From LMUY01 sp965199005 (GTDB taxonomy: Bacteria; Pseudomonadota; Alphaproteobacteria; Acetobacterales; Acetobacteraceae): DNA of 64,000 bases. Of this stretch, positions 35,925-45,488 are shown piece by piece. The stretch is from positions 2,728,001 to 2,792,000 of the forward strand of contig CBDAQK010000001.1 in the NCBI GenBank assembly GCA_965199005.1. The letters run 5' to 3'. A program made the position numbers and the translations under genes. A model generated the notes under the pieces. The model was given only the letters and a program-made list of their open reading frames with translations. It was not told the DNA's origin and searched no databases. Position 1 is the stretch's first letter. Each line of letters begins with the position of its first letter.

Positions 35925-37187
35925 TTGAGCAATGGGACGGACGACGCTGCAGGGATAGTGGCGAATTGGTTCCGCGATCCGCTGCTCCATGCCTTCAAGG
36001 ACGACTTCGGCCGCTCGGCGCGGCGGCACGGCTTTGCGAATCAAGCCGCGGTGATGCCGGAACTGCCGGGATTCGCTGCCAAACTCGAGCTGCTGGGCGA
36101 ACTCCGCTCGGCCAACCCGGACTTTTTCAAAGAGCACGACTACCGATGGGCGTTCGACCGCGCGTCCTACGTCAATCCCGGCGGGGGCGCGCTGGACGGG
36201 GCGGACCAGAATCTCCGCCACCAGCTGACGGTGCTGCGCACCCTCATCGGGACCTGGGACGTCGTGAGAGGCATGGGCCCGCGCGTGCCGCTAGATTTCT
36301 CCGGCGTATGCGCGCGCGAAGTCGGCTCTTCCGGCCTGTCGCCGACATGCCGCCAATCCGGCGGCCACCGCTACCTGATGATGCCCTTCGGTTTCCGGCG
36401 CCTGACCTGCGAGCTGCTCCATCGGCTGTGCTCGGTGGCCGAACCGGATACCCTCGACGGGCCGGCGTGCTTCGCCGCCCTGTCCCGGCCGGTCCCAGCG
36501 GACGCCTTGGAGGGGTTCGCGCTGCCGTTCGTCGCCCGCAGGCTGGGGCTCGCCAGGAGCGACGACATGGCCAACCAGCACGCCGCGGAGGATTTCCTTC
36601 TGTCGGAGGTGGAACCGTTCATCGGAAGACGCGTCGATCTCTCGGTCGGTACTGCGGACGGGCTGGCAGCCGGGCTGCACGAGTTGCTCCTCGCGTTCGC
36701 GGCTAATCACGAGCTCGGACATCTACTTTATCGGCACGAAGGCCGGAGGTACCCTTCGGACGAGGGCGTCGCGGACACGACGAGCCTTGACGTCAGCCTG
36801 CTCGATTGGGGGTGGCTGGCTTCGGCCGGGTCGAGGACGGGGTTGCCAGACCCGGTCTGGATGCTGCTCGGGCCGCGGTTGTTCTTCTGGGCGGCGGAGA
36901 TCGTCCTGCGGCTGGACGCGCTGCTGGACCGGGCCCCCGGCGAGCGCGGGGTCGAACGCTCCCGGACGCTGGCGGAGCGCAGGGCTCTGGTCGAAGCCCG
37001 GGCCGCGTGGCTCGTCCGGGAGGTTTGGCCTAGGTTCGGCGTCGCGGCACCCGAAGCGGCGCTCGACGCGGTTGCGGGCTTTGGGGCAAACCTCGACCGC
37101 GCGGCGGCGGCCTTCAGCGATGCGCCCGATCTTGCCGAGGCGGTCAGGGTCGGAAAGATGCGTCTAGGAGTCACGCCAGCCGACTGA
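35925..37187 (+). CDS. putative HExxH metallopeptidase-like protein
   Basis: 420 aa starting at TTG. The centre has LLAFAANHELGHLLYRHEGR, a zincin HExxH motif at residues 262-266. A third ligand could be E280 or D284 in SDEGVADTTSLDV, about 14-18 residues downstream. The N-terminal 240 residues show no known domain. There is no signal peptide, so an intracellular protease is likely. The Lit-type peptidases of phage exclusion and Abi-related proteins have a comparable motif layout, but this is only a structural analogy. It ends an apparently intact three-gene module lying among decayed genes. Confidence 0.7.
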   Translation: MSNGTDDAAGIVANWFRDPLLHAFKDDFGRSARRHGFANQAAVMPELPGFAAKLELLGELRSANPDFFKEHDYRWAFDRASYVNPGGGALDGADQNLRHQLTVLRTLIGTWDVVRGMGPRVPLDFSGVCAREVGSSGLSPTCRQSGGHRYLMMPFGFRRLTCELLHRLCSVAEPDTLDGPACFAALSRPVPADALEGFALPFVARRLGLARSDDMANQHAAEDFLLSEVEPFIGRRVDLSVGTADGLAAGLHELLLAFAANHELGHLLYRHEGRRYPSDEGVADTTSLDVSLLDWGWLASAGSRTGLPDPVWMLLGPRLFFWAAEIVLRLDALLDRAPGERGVERSRTLAERRALVEARAAWLVREVWPRFGVAAPEAALDAVAGFGANLDRAAAAFSDAPDLAEAVRVGKMRLGVTPAD

Positions 37188-37755
37188 GGGCCGGATGTTG
37201 AAACGCGCAGCGGGACGGACGCCCGCCAATGCCCAGGAGCAGGCATCCGCTGCCCGACCACGGATCGGCCGGATTGGTCGCATCAGCGGGGCAGGGTTTC
37301 AGAAGCCCGAAAGGCTTGCTCCCACCTGAAGGCGAGCCGCTCCTCCGCATGCTCTGACGCCGCATTACCGCACCGCTCGATGCTGCTGACGTAGGGTTAG
37401 TCGATGCCGGCGCGAAGCGCGAGGGTGCCGTCAGCAGAGTTGTCAGCTATGCTGTTTCTGAAGCGTCTTCGCATCGGGTCAGATCACCTTGTGCAAGGTA
37501 AATGACTGGCGTTTCTTAAGCCAGAAGATCGCAGAACCGAAGACGATTGACTTGGCCGCCTCCGACCAGAGACGCCGATCCGGCATTTTCCACAGACATC
37601 GCTACGCCACCTGAAATTACCGTGGAGGATTATGTGTATCCAGGAGGTATGAGGTCGCGCGGATGCTGAACATTCCCCATGACCAGGGAATATCAATCAG
37701 CCCGCCGACAGGCCCTGGTGCGGAACAGGGCTATAGGTTACGCCAAACTCCTCAC
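37188..37755. other. intergenic with a short perfect palindrome
   Basis: About 570 bases without a recognisable gene. It contains ACCTTG-TG-CAAGGT at 37486-37499, a perfect 6+2+6 inverted repeat that could be an operator or chance. No coding frame is convincing. Confidence 0.35.
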
Positions 37756-38392
37756 GGAATGTGCAAATTGGCTTTCGCAGGCGCTGCCAACCACGGCACG
37801 TGAACGATCGCTTCCGCTGGCACCGATTCTATCTCGGTGCGCATCAGGCTGTTTCAGCGGTTGAACCAACCGAAGGCGGCTAAGACGGATACGATACGAC
37901 CTCGATAATTTCGTCCTCGCTGAGCGGGGCGTCTGTCTGTCGCATCTTGGAAACGGGCAAGGTTGAGCCGGACGTGGCCAGCGCCAATGCGCGTCGTTCA
38001 GAGGCCGAAAACAGCGGGTGCGTGCTGGATTCCGGCAATGCGGCCAGCTTGTCCCAGTCCACACCCGCATGGTGGGCGGCATGCACCATATGGGTCGCGG
38101 TATATGCGGAGCCGGCGCCGCGGCTTGCCTCGCAGGCCAGCAGCATGCGCAACTCGACGGGCACGATGCCCTCGCTCCACGAAACGATGCGGAGCAGCTC
38201 GAAGATCGCGGGAAGCAGCCTGGGCCTGCGTGCCATCGTGAGCAGCGCGTTGGGGCGATATCCGAAAGGGCGCACGATTTCGGCGAGCGCCGGGTCGTGG
38301 AACGATGGATCGTGTTCAGAAAGGGGCGGGACGCGGGAACCGGTCTGAACAGCCCGTCTCGGAACGCCCTCGCCACCAGCCAGCGCGCTCAT
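37755..38392 (-). pseudogene. carboxymuconolactone decarboxylase-like protein, broken C-terminus
   Basis: AhpD/CMD family. The first 165 residues are intact (FGYRPNALLTMARRPRLLPA, ELRMLLACEASRGAGSAYTA, HMVHAAHHAGVDW) and contain the usual Cys/His region in degenerate form. After EIIEVVS the frame shifts. The lost tail can be read in another frame as AAFGWFNR, a TGA where family members have Trp, then NSLMRTEIESVPAEAIV and NLHIP ending at about 37757. One frameshift plus one nonsense codon therefore inactivate it. It belongs with the decayed SDR and acyl-CoA synthetase genes downstream. Confidence 0.72.
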
Positions 38393-38398
38393 GTCGAT

Positions 38399-39225
38399 TC
38401 AAATCTCCAGGCCGCCGCCGCAAACCAGGACTTGGCCGCTGACATAATCCGACACTGGCAGGCACAAAAGTAACACCGCGCCCGCGGCCTCCTGCGGCGT
38501 GCCGGCCCGGCCGAGCGGGATCATTCGCTCAGACATCTCGAGCAGCTCCTGGCTGATGCCGGCCTTGATCGTACTGCCTTTGATGGAGATGGCGCCGCCC
38601 GCGCCGGCCGGGACCTCCGTCAGCCTGGCGCGTATCAGGCCGAACGCGAAGCAGTTCACGTTGACCTAGTAGCGGCCCCATTTCTTTGCGGGCGTGCGGG
38701 TCATGCCGATGATGCCCGCCTTGGCAGTCGCATAGTTCACCTGGCCCGCATTGCCGCCCAACCCGGCGATGGAGGAGATGTTCACCACCTTGCGGAACAC
38801 CTCCCGGCCGGCTTCAGCGTCGGCACGGCTGAGGGCACGGATGACCGGCTGTGCCGCGCGCAGGATGCGGACGGCGGGGTCAGGTGCACGTCGAGCAAGC
38901 CATACCACTACTCATCCGTCATGCTTTGAACGATGTTATCCCAGGTGTATCCGGCGTTGTTGACGAAGATGTCCAGCCCCTTGTAGCTCCCCGTTGCGGC
39001 ACCCACGAAACGGTCGGCGAAGTCGGGGGCGGTCACGCTGCCCGCCCAGATGATAGCCTCGCCGCCGGCGGCGCATATGGCATCCACGATCTCCTGCGCC
39101 GGGTCGGCATCGAGATCGTTGACGACGACGTGTGCGCCTTCTCCGGCGAGCTTGAGGGCAAGCTCCCGCCCGATGTCCCGGCCGCCGCCGGTGACCAGCG
39201 CGACCTTTCCATCGAGCCGGCTCAC
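38399..39225 (-). pseudogene. SDR (FabG-like 3-hydroxyacyl dehydrogenase), multiply broken
   Basis: The frames read in order give one short-chain dehydrogenase: ALVTGGGRDIGRELALKLAG (cofactor motif), IFVNNAGYTWDNIVQSMTDE, a TAG, then WYGLLDVHLT, a frameshift, FRILRAAQPVIRAL, NISSIAGLGGNAGQVNYATA (catalytic Tyr region), another TAG, then VNVNCFAFGLIRARLTEV and YVSGQVLVCGGGLEI at the end. Total about 275 residues, standard for the family. Two amber codons and one frameshift make it non-functional. It precedes the CMD gene by a few bases, as in a former operon for acyl-CoA breakdown. Confidence 0.8.
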
Positions 39226-39398
39226 TGTGGCAACCCGGCTTCGATGGCGACGATCGCTTTACCAAGCGTCTTGGCTTGGTCGAACTGGTTGGTGGCGGAA
39301 AGATCGACCCGCGCACACCTCTCGCCCTAAATGTCTCCGATAGCGGTCACCCGTCCGCCGCAACGAACCGCGTTGCCAAGGTGGGTGATGGCGACAAA

Positions 39399-40342
39399 CC
39401 GGACGCTGAAGATGTATCAGCACATGGACGATACCTCGCTGTGGTGTTCCCGAAGGTTTTAGCCGACATGGCAGTTCGGATTCCCGACTTGCCCTGGATT
39501 GAGGACAGCGATGGCGACACGATGACGTTCGGCCAAGCCCGGTCGCAGGCGGCGCAAGCCTCGGCGTATTTCGAAAGCCTCGGCATCCGGCACGGAGAGC
39601 GCGTCGGCATGCTCATGCTCAATAGCTGCCATTTCGTCCGCGTATGGCTTGGGCTGGGAAATTGTCATGTCCGGGTTCGGAATGACCGAGTGCAACATCG
39701 TCGCCTGGGGCAGGTTGGGGCGGTCGGTGCCGGGGGCCGGCGGATGGGTGCACGAGGAACATTTTCAGGTGTGCATTACCGATCCGCAGACGGACACGCG
39801 GGTCACGACGGGTCAGGTGGGGGAGATCCTGGTCCGGCCGAAGGCGCCGTCGGGCTTCATGGCCGGCTACCTCAATCAGCCGGACAAGACGGTCGAGGCG
39901 TGGCGGGATCTGTAGTTCCACACGGGTGATGCGGGGCTTATGGACGAGGACGGGCTGATCACCTTCGTGGACCGCATATGAGACTGCATCCGCGCCGGAG
40001 TGAGAACATTTCGGCATGGGAGTCGAGGCCGTCGTGCAGGGCCTGCCCGACATCGCCGAAGTGGCGGCATTCGCCGTCCCGTCCGACGTGCCAGGCGCCG
40101 AGGACGAAGTCATGCTCGCTGTCGTGCCGAACCTGGGTGCATTGGTCGATTGCGATGCCGTTTACAGGCTTGCCAGCGAGCAACTGCGACGATTTGCTGC
40201 GCCGAGATACATTCGGGTCATGGTGGAACTGCCCAAGACAGCCACGGGCAAGGTGCAACGGGCTGTGTTGCGCAAAGAAGGAGCTGCTGGCGCCCTTGAC
40301 ATGGCAGCCGGTCGTGACAGGTCTTCTCTCGCCCAAGTGTGA
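39399..40342 (+). pseudogene. AMP-dependent acyl-CoA synthetase, deleted and broken
   Basis: Two ends of one ANL-family ligase with the middle missing. The first part (39430-39650) has MTFGQARSQAAQASAYFESL, GIRHGERVGMLMLNSC. At about 39655 it jumps to the region after the AMP loop: IVMSGFGMTECNIVAWGRLG, GQVGEILVRPKAPSGFMAGY. Then TAG at 39913 replaces the Trp of the usual (W)FHTGD motif, and a TGA at 39978 follows VDRI. The end ELPKTATGKVQRAVLRKE with the catalytic Lys is still legible. An internal deletion of roughly 250 residues removed the ATP-binding core. Confidence 0.78.
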
Positions 40343-40366
40343 GGACATGGTCGTCGGGCGACGCGA

Positions 40367-41011
40367 TTAAACCCTCAGGCGAGGAGTTGGAAGTTCCGTG
40401 GGCGGCCAAGCGCGTAAAGCGGCTTCTACCACCGCCAGTAGCGACGCCTGGGCCGCGCCATCCCGCGCCAGCACCGACATCCCCTGAGTAACCGCCATCA
40501 CCAGCCCTGCCAGTGCCGCAGCTTGCGTTTTGGGCGGCAACACGCCGTCCTCGATGTCGCGGGCGATCCGCGCTCCCAGCCGGTCCTCGATGGAGCGGCG
40601 CACCTTGGCCACGGCGACCTGCACGTCGGCAGAAGCTTCCGACCCGCTTGCGGTCGCGCTGGCAAGCAGGCAACCCTTTGGCGTGGCCTCACCCGTATAG
40701 GCCGTCGCGGCGGCAGTCATCAGGTCACGGGCAGCCTGGTAGGCCGTTGGCGCATCGCCGATCGTGCGCGCAATGTCCTGGGGATCGCCCGCATATAGCC
40801 GCAATGCTTCAAGGAACAGGCGCTTCTTGTCACCAAAGGCGGCATACAGGCTGGGGGCGGTGATCCCCATCGCGGCGGTCAGTTCGGCAACCGAAGTGGT
40901 CTCGTAGCCGTGGCGCCAGAAGGCGAGCATGGCCTGCCGCAGCGCAGTGTCTCGGTCAAAGGAAAGTGGCCGGCCGGTCCGGCGAGCCGACGCATTCGAG
41001 AGAAGTTTCAT
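40367..41011 (-). CDS. TetR/AcrR-family regulator
   Basis: 214 aa. The helix-turn-helix region is at residues 20-60: FDRDTALRQAMLAFWRHGYE, TTSVAELTAAMGITAPSLYA and AFGDKKRLFLEALR. The C-terminal ligand domain (GCLLASATASGSEASADVQV) resembles the YdeS/AcrR-like TetR_C subgroup. It is transcribed divergently from the aldo/keto reductase at 41097, the common arrangement for a repressor of an aldehyde- or quinone-detoxifying enzyme. The shared 85-base gap should carry its operator. Confidence 0.9.
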   Translation of the reverse strand: MKLLSNASARRTGRPLSFDRDTALRQAMLAFWRHGYETTSVAELTAAMGITAPSLYAAFGDKKRLFLEALRLYAGDPQDIARTIGDAPTAYQAARDLMTAAATAYTGEATPKGCLLASATASGSEASADVQVAVAKVRRSIEDRLGARIARDIEDGVLPPKTQAAALAGLVMAVTQGMSVLARDGAAQASLLAVVEAALRAWPPTELPTPRLRV

Positions 41012-41065
41012 AGTGACCGCTTTGAAATAGGTTGACGCGCCCGGATTGAATGATTAGCCCATTCT

Positions 41066-41079
41066 ATAGCATACGCTAC
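41066..41079. promoter_or_regulatory. possible TetR operator
   Basis: Small inverted repeat TAGC-ATAC-GCTA within the TetR/aldo-keto reductase intergenic region. It is short and its assignment to this regulator is an inference from position. Confidence 0.3.
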
Positions 41080-41096
41080 GTAAGTCTGGAAATTGA

Positions 41097-42173
41097 ATGT
41101 CACTTGTGAAATTCCGCACGCTCGGCCGCTCCGGCTTGGTGGTCAGCCCCATCGCGCTCGGAACCATGACCTTCGGGGCGGGTGAGTGGGGCGCCGACGA
41201 TGCGGCATCGCGCGCCATCTTTGATGCCTACCGGGCAGCCGGCGGCAACTTCATCGATACGGCCGATATCTACTCGGGAGGCGCCAGCGAGACGCTGGTC
41301 GGACGGTTCACCAGGGAGAGCGGCTCACGCGACGCGGTGGTGTTGGCCACAAAGTTCGCGTTCAACGGATCGGCCAGCCCCTTGACTGCAACCCAGGCCG
41401 GCGGCGGGAACCCTAATGCGGGCGGTGCGGGTGCCAAGAACATCCATCGCGCGCTCGACGCCTCGCTTAGGCGGCTCGGGACCGATTACGTTGACTTGTA
41501 CTGGATGCATATCTGGGATGGCGTGACGCCGGTCGAGGAAATTGTGCAGACGCTGGGCGACCTCGTGCGTGCTGGCAAGATCCGCTACTACGCGCTTTCC
41601 GACATGCCGGCCTGGGTGGCGATGAAAGCCGCTACGATCGCCGCCGAACGGCGCGTTCCCGGGCCGATCGCCATCCAAGTCGAATACTCCCTGGTCGCCC
41701 GTGACGTCGAGGCGGAGCATATCCCCGCAGCCCGCGAGGCGGGCATGGGCGTGATGCCCTGGAGCCCGTTGGCGGGTGGCTTCCTGACAGGCAAATACCG
41801 GCGTGAGGATACCAGTGGTTCCGGTCGGCTGAGCGGCCCGAACCCGTTTGGCAACAGTAAGTTCGCCGACAGGAACTGGGAAGTGCTGGAGGTGCTGAAG
41901 TCTGTCGCTGCTGAGCTCGACCGTCCGGTGGCGCAGGTGGCGCTGGCCTGGGTTATCGCGCGACCAGGCGTCAGCGCCACCATCATCGGCGCGAGCAAGC
42001 CGGCGCAACTCGCCAGCAATATCGCTGCTGCCGAGATCAGGCTGAATGATGAGCAGATAACTCGCCTTGACGAGGTCAGCGCGCCCGCGCCAGGCTTCAG
42101 CGCGGGACTGACGTCGCCGATTATCCGTCGCATGGTGTTCGGCGGGAATGACGTGACGGGTTGGGGCGAATAG
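41097..42173 (+). CDS. aldo/keto reductase
   Basis: 358-aa NADPH-dependent reductase of the AKR superfamily (YajO/Tas-like). Catalytic tetrad visible: Asp/Tyr in NFIDTADIYSGGASETLVG, Lys in VVLATKFAF, His in VDLYWMHIWDG. Cofactor-end motifs are GVSATIIGASKPAQLASNI. Cytosolic; probable substrates are aldehydes or sugars. Divergent from the TetR regulator that probably represses it. No sign of damage. Confidence 0.9.
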   Translation: MSLVKFRTLGRSGLVVSPIALGTMTFGAGEWGADDAASRAIFDAYRAAGGNFIDTADIYSGGASETLVGRFTRESGSRDAVVLATKFAFNGSASPLTATQAGGGNPNAGGAGAKNIHRALDASLRRLGTDYVDLYWMHIWDGVTPVEEIVQTLGDLVRAGKIRYYALSDMPAWVAMKAATIAAERRVPGPIAIQVEYSLVARDVEAEHIPAAREAGMGVMPWSPLAGGFLTGKYRREDTSGSGRLSGPNPFGNSKFADRNWEVLEVLKSVAAELDRPVAQVALAWVIARPGVSATIIGASKPAQLASNIAAAEIRLNDEQITRLDEVSAPAPGFSAGLTSPIIRRMVFGGNDVTGWGE

Positions 42174-42426
42174 GGCCAATCTCAACTCTCGTCCGATAGT
42201 TGATTACCTGTGCCGAACTGCCGTCAGACCAACCGATATCGTTGGCGGTGTCCTGGTGCGGAGAGGAGCGGTGGAAGGGGGTCCGGTAGCAGCGGACCCG
42301 AAAGTTCGATTCAGATGATCGAGGCCATATAGACACTGTTTTCGACGTAGTCGGATCGGTAGCTACCACCGAGTTCGACACATAGTGGACGTTGTTGGGC
42401 GCATAACGGGTCTGTAAATCGCTTGC
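42174..42426. other. intergenic
   Basis: About 250 bases between the aldo/keto reductase and the TauE gene. Nothing recognised. Confidence 0.3.
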
Positions 42427-43149
42427 ATGAGCTATGCATTTGTCTTGATCGTCGGACTTTGCGCGGGTGCGCTCAGCGGGATTATCGGGACCGGCTCGTC
42501 GATCATGCTGCTTCCCGTCCTGGTCTATCAGTTCGGGCCAAAGCAGGCAGTTCCCATCATGGCGATTGCCGCCCTGATGTCGAACATCGCGAAAGTCATG
42601 GCGTGGTAGCGGGAGGTCGATTGGAAAGCGTTCGCCGCCTACTCGATCACCGGAATACCCGCGGCTTCGCTCGGGGCTCGAACACTCCTTTTTTTGCGGT
42701 CGCAGGTCGTCGATGTGGCGCTCGGCGTCTTCTTCCTGGCCATGATCCCAGCCCGTCGCTGGCTGCACATCCGCAGCTTTCGCATCAGCCTTTGGCAACT
42801 CGCACTCGCTGGCGCCATCATCGGATTTCTGAGCGGCATCGTGTTATCAACCGGGCTGCCAAGCGTTCCCGCTTTTACGTCCTACGGATTGCTGAAAGGA
42901 GCGTTCCTGTCCACAGAGGCGGCCAGTTCGCTTGCATTGATGGTCAGTAAAGTCGTCACGTTCCAGCAATCGGGAGCACTGCCGCCCCCCGCAATTATCC
43001 AGGGCCTCATCATAGGGGCCTCGCTCATGGTGGGTTCCTTTGCAGGAAAACTCGTTGTCCAGGGGATGAGTACGGGCACGTTTCAACTCTTGCTGGATAT
43101 ACTTCTGGGTTGCTCCGGTCTGTCGCTGCTTTGGGCGGCGATAGATTGA
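42427..43149 (+). pseudogene. TauE/SafE membrane exporter with one in-frame TAG
   Basis: The same frame runs from ATG 42427 to 43149, interrupted only by TAG at 42607-42609 between MAW and REVDWKAF. Family members usually have two Trp here, so TGG to TAG is the simplest change. About seven hydrophobic segments, starting FVLIVGLCAGALSGIIGTGS (conserved GxxGG-like TauE signature) and ending with LLLDILLGCSGLSLLWAA. Family function: export of sulfite, sulfonates or other organic anions. Except for this codon the gene looks functional, so readthrough or a sequencing error is worth testing. Confidence 0.75.
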
Positions 43150-43289
43150 GCCAGGCGGAGACCTGGGATTATCGACGCAGCGTGGATCCGCTATCCACCC
43201 CCAACGGCGGTAGTCCCGGCCGACGAACCTAGTTTCGGGGCGGAGGACGGCGGAGCACGAGTTTGATACCCCGCCGGCCATGTGCGTGC

Positions 43290-44090
43290 TTACGCGTTCG
43301 CACGCCTGCGATCGAGTGCCTCGACCAGCTTGGCCGCGATCAGATGATCCGAGTTCGGATTCTGGCCGGTAATCAGCTCTCGATCGACCACCACGTTGGG
43401 CGCGGAGTCCTCCGCATCGGTGCTTACTGTAGACCTCGCCAGTAACAGAGCGTCGGGCATGGTGAAATACAACTTGCCATGCAGGAGGCTGTCTTCGGCT
43501 GCTCGCTCCTCGCTCACAGAGAATACGGTCATCCGGTAGCCGGCATAGATCCAGCCCTGGGCATACCCGCTCGCCGCAGCCCCATCTCCGGAGATCAGGG
43601 CGGCGCGGAACTCGCGCGCCTTCGGCATCGCCGCTACGGTCGCTACCGGGGCATGACACAGCAACGCAGTCGGCCTCCCGGCTTTGTGGAAGTGGTGCAG
43701 GACCACGCCCATGTCGGCATCCTGCATGAGGTCAACTGCCGGCGCGTGCCCGCCGGGCACGAAGAGGCCGGCGTAACCATCCAGCCCCTTCTCGATCACC
43801 GAGCGCAGCGTGTGGACCTGATTCATGGACGAGTCGTCGGCGTAGAAGCTCCGGGCGCGTGCGTGGGCGGCCTCGTCGCCGCCAAAGTGCTTCGCTACGT
43901 CCGACACCGGATCGATGTGTGGTTTGGTCCCGTCCGGCGTGGCCAGCACAACCGAGTACCCAGCCTCGATAAGCGCCATCGCTGGCACGACCGTCTCGTT
44001 GAGATATTGGCCGATCGCAGCCGAGCCACCGCCTTGAAGCTCGATGCGTGTGGCGTTCGAGCCCACCACGAGCACTGTTCCTTTGGTCAT
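43290..44090 (-). CDS. DJ-1/PfpI family (class I glutamine amidotransferase-like) protein
   Basis: 266 aa. Nucleophile elbow ALLCHAPVA with the conserved Cys near residue 150, preceded by GLFVPGGHAPAVDL and followed by the C-terminal ELITGQNPNSDHLIAAKLVE. This corresponds to the Hsp31/DJ-1-like subgroup acting as deglycases, glyoxalases or chaperones. The start at 44088-44090 has a good GGAGGTG upstream; a longer frame exists. Divergent from the LysR regulator at 44206, which probably controls it in response to electrophile stress. Confidence 0.87.
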   Translation of the reverse strand: MTKGTVLVVGSNATRIELQGGGSAAIGQYLNETVVPAMALIEAGYSVVLATPDGTKPHIDPVSDVAKHFGGDEAAHARARSFYADDSSMNQVHTLRSVIEKGLDGYAGLFVPGGHAPAVDLMQDADMGVVLHHFHKAGRPTALLCHAPVATVAAMPKAREFRAALISGDGAAASGYAQGWIYAGYRMTVFSVSEERAAEDSLLHGKLYFTMPDALLLARSTVSTDAEDSAPNVVVDRELITGQNPNSDHLIAAKLVEALDRRRANA

Positions 44091-44162
44091 CTGCACCTCC
44101 GTTAAACCGTCCGTATCGTGTGCGGACGAGCTGGATGTGACCTCGACCAAGGCATTCCTGAA

Positions 44163-44198
44163 ATTGATTGTTTGTATTCCAGATATATAAGGATCAAT
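44163..44198. promoter_or_regulatory. possible LysR operator/promoter region
   Basis: AT-rich intergenic segment with ATTGAT at 44163-44168 and ATCAAT at 44193-44198, an inverted repeat with 24 bases between the arms, located just before the LysR start and upstream of the DJ-1 gene. LysR proteins bind such spaced dyads between divergent genes. Confidence 0.4.
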
Positions 44199-44205
44199 AT
44201 ATGTC

Positions 44206-45108
44206 GTGCGCTACGACCTCAACCTGTTGCCGATTTTTGTCGCTTTGATAGAGGAGCGCAGCGTCACACGCGCCGCGGAACGCCTGGGCATGACCCAACC
44301 GGCGCTGTCGAACGCGCTTTCACGTTTGCGGACCACCTTCAAGGATCCACTCTTTATCCGCGAACGCTACGGAATCCAGCCGACTTCGGCTGCTGTCGAA
44401 CTCGCGCCCGTCATCGCCGAGGCCCTGGCGAGGCTCGACGACGCGGTGCTCGGTCAACAGGAGTTCAACCCTGCTACGGCCGAGCGACTGCTAGCTGTCG
44501 CCCCCAACGGGTACGTCGAACTTGTTCTGGTTCCCGCAGTTGTTGCAAGGCTTCGAGTGGTCGCGCCCGGCATCACGCTGCGTCTGATCCCGTACAACAA
44601 CGACCTGGCGGAAACAGGCGTCGTCTCCGGTGCCACCGCACTGGTGCTTGGCCGGGTCATTGATCCAGCAGACAGCTTGGTCGTGCAGCACCTTTTTGAT
44701 GAGGGGTTCGCCTGCGTGGTGCGAGCAGGCCATCCCGAGATCAACAGCAACATCAATCGTGACCAATTTGAGCGGCTCAGGCATGTCAACGTGGTGCCGC
44801 CGGGCCGTATGCGCGCGGGGCTGTTCCAGGCGCTGGCGCAGCAACAGCTCAAGCGCGACGTTGCGATCTCGGTTACCAATTTCTTTGCAGTGGCCGAGAT
44901 GGTCGCCGTCACCGATTACTGCGCGACGCTGCCCGGCCTGGTCTGTCGCCGGCTGGCACATGATCAACGGCTCAAAGTGCTACCTCCGCCGGCCGATCTT
45001 GGCACGTTTCCGGTCGAGATGGCCTGGCACGTGCGCTACCGCCATGATCCTGCACACCGCTGGCTCAGGTCCTTGATCGGCGAAGTGGCCATGGAGCTGA
45101 CAGGCTGA
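44206..45108 (+). CDS. LysR-family transcriptional regulator
   Basis: 300 aa starting at GTG. N-terminal HTH: VTRAAERLGMTQPALSNALS and LRTTFKDPLFIRERYG, typical of the NodD/PcpR-like branch. The effector-binding domain covers residues 90-300. It is divergent from the DJ-1/PfpI gene with an AT-rich spacer. It is complete and undamaged. Confidence 0.9.
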   Translation: MRYDLNLLPIFVALIEERSVTRAAERLGMTQPALSNALSRLRTTFKDPLFIRERYGIQPTSAAVELAPVIAEALARLDDAVLGQQEFNPATAERLLAVAPNGYVELVLVPAVVARLRVVAPGITLRLIPYNNDLAETGVVSGATALVLGRVIDPADSLVVQHLFDEGFACVVRAGHPEINSNINRDQFERLRHVNVVPPGRMRAGLFQALAQQQLKRDVAISVTNFFAVAEMVAVTDYCATLPGLVCRRLAHDQRLKVLPPPADLGTFPVEMAWHVRYRHDPAHRWLRSLIGEVAMELTG

Positions 45109-45324
45109 AAGCTTCGGCAGCTTTATTAATGTCCGAGGCGGAAAGAGAGTCTGCAGACCACCCAACGCGGCGGTAGGCATGCAGAAAACCACCGTTTGAT
45201 GCAAACCGCCTGACCCGTGTGGTTCTTAGGCTTTGCCAGCCGTTTTCAGTGCAATAACTGGTGCATCTATCTCTGCCTTGCAGACCCTGCTCATCTTGTT
45301 TGTGGATCAAGGGGGAACTGGGCA

Positions 45325-45465
45325 GTGCTGGTCGGCTATATGCGCGTGTCCACTGCCGAGCAGAACCTTGAGCTTCAGCGAGGTGCCTTGGATGGCATGG
45401 GTTGCGAGCACCTGTATGAGGACATTTGCAGCGGCGCCGTCACCGATAGGCCCGGGCTGGGCAAT
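45325..45465 (+). pseudogene. serine recombinase (resolvase/invertase) N-terminal fragment
   Basis: VLVGYMRVSTAEQNLELQRG then CEHLYEDICSG matches the start of Tn3-type resolvases, including the catalytic Ser in VST. A ribosome site (GGGGGA) lies before the GTG. After RPGL the sequence abruptly leaves the family and runs into unrelated DNA, so only about 45 residues remain. Confidence 0.7.
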
Positions 45466-45488
45466 GTGGGAGGCGAGAAGCAAGCCGG

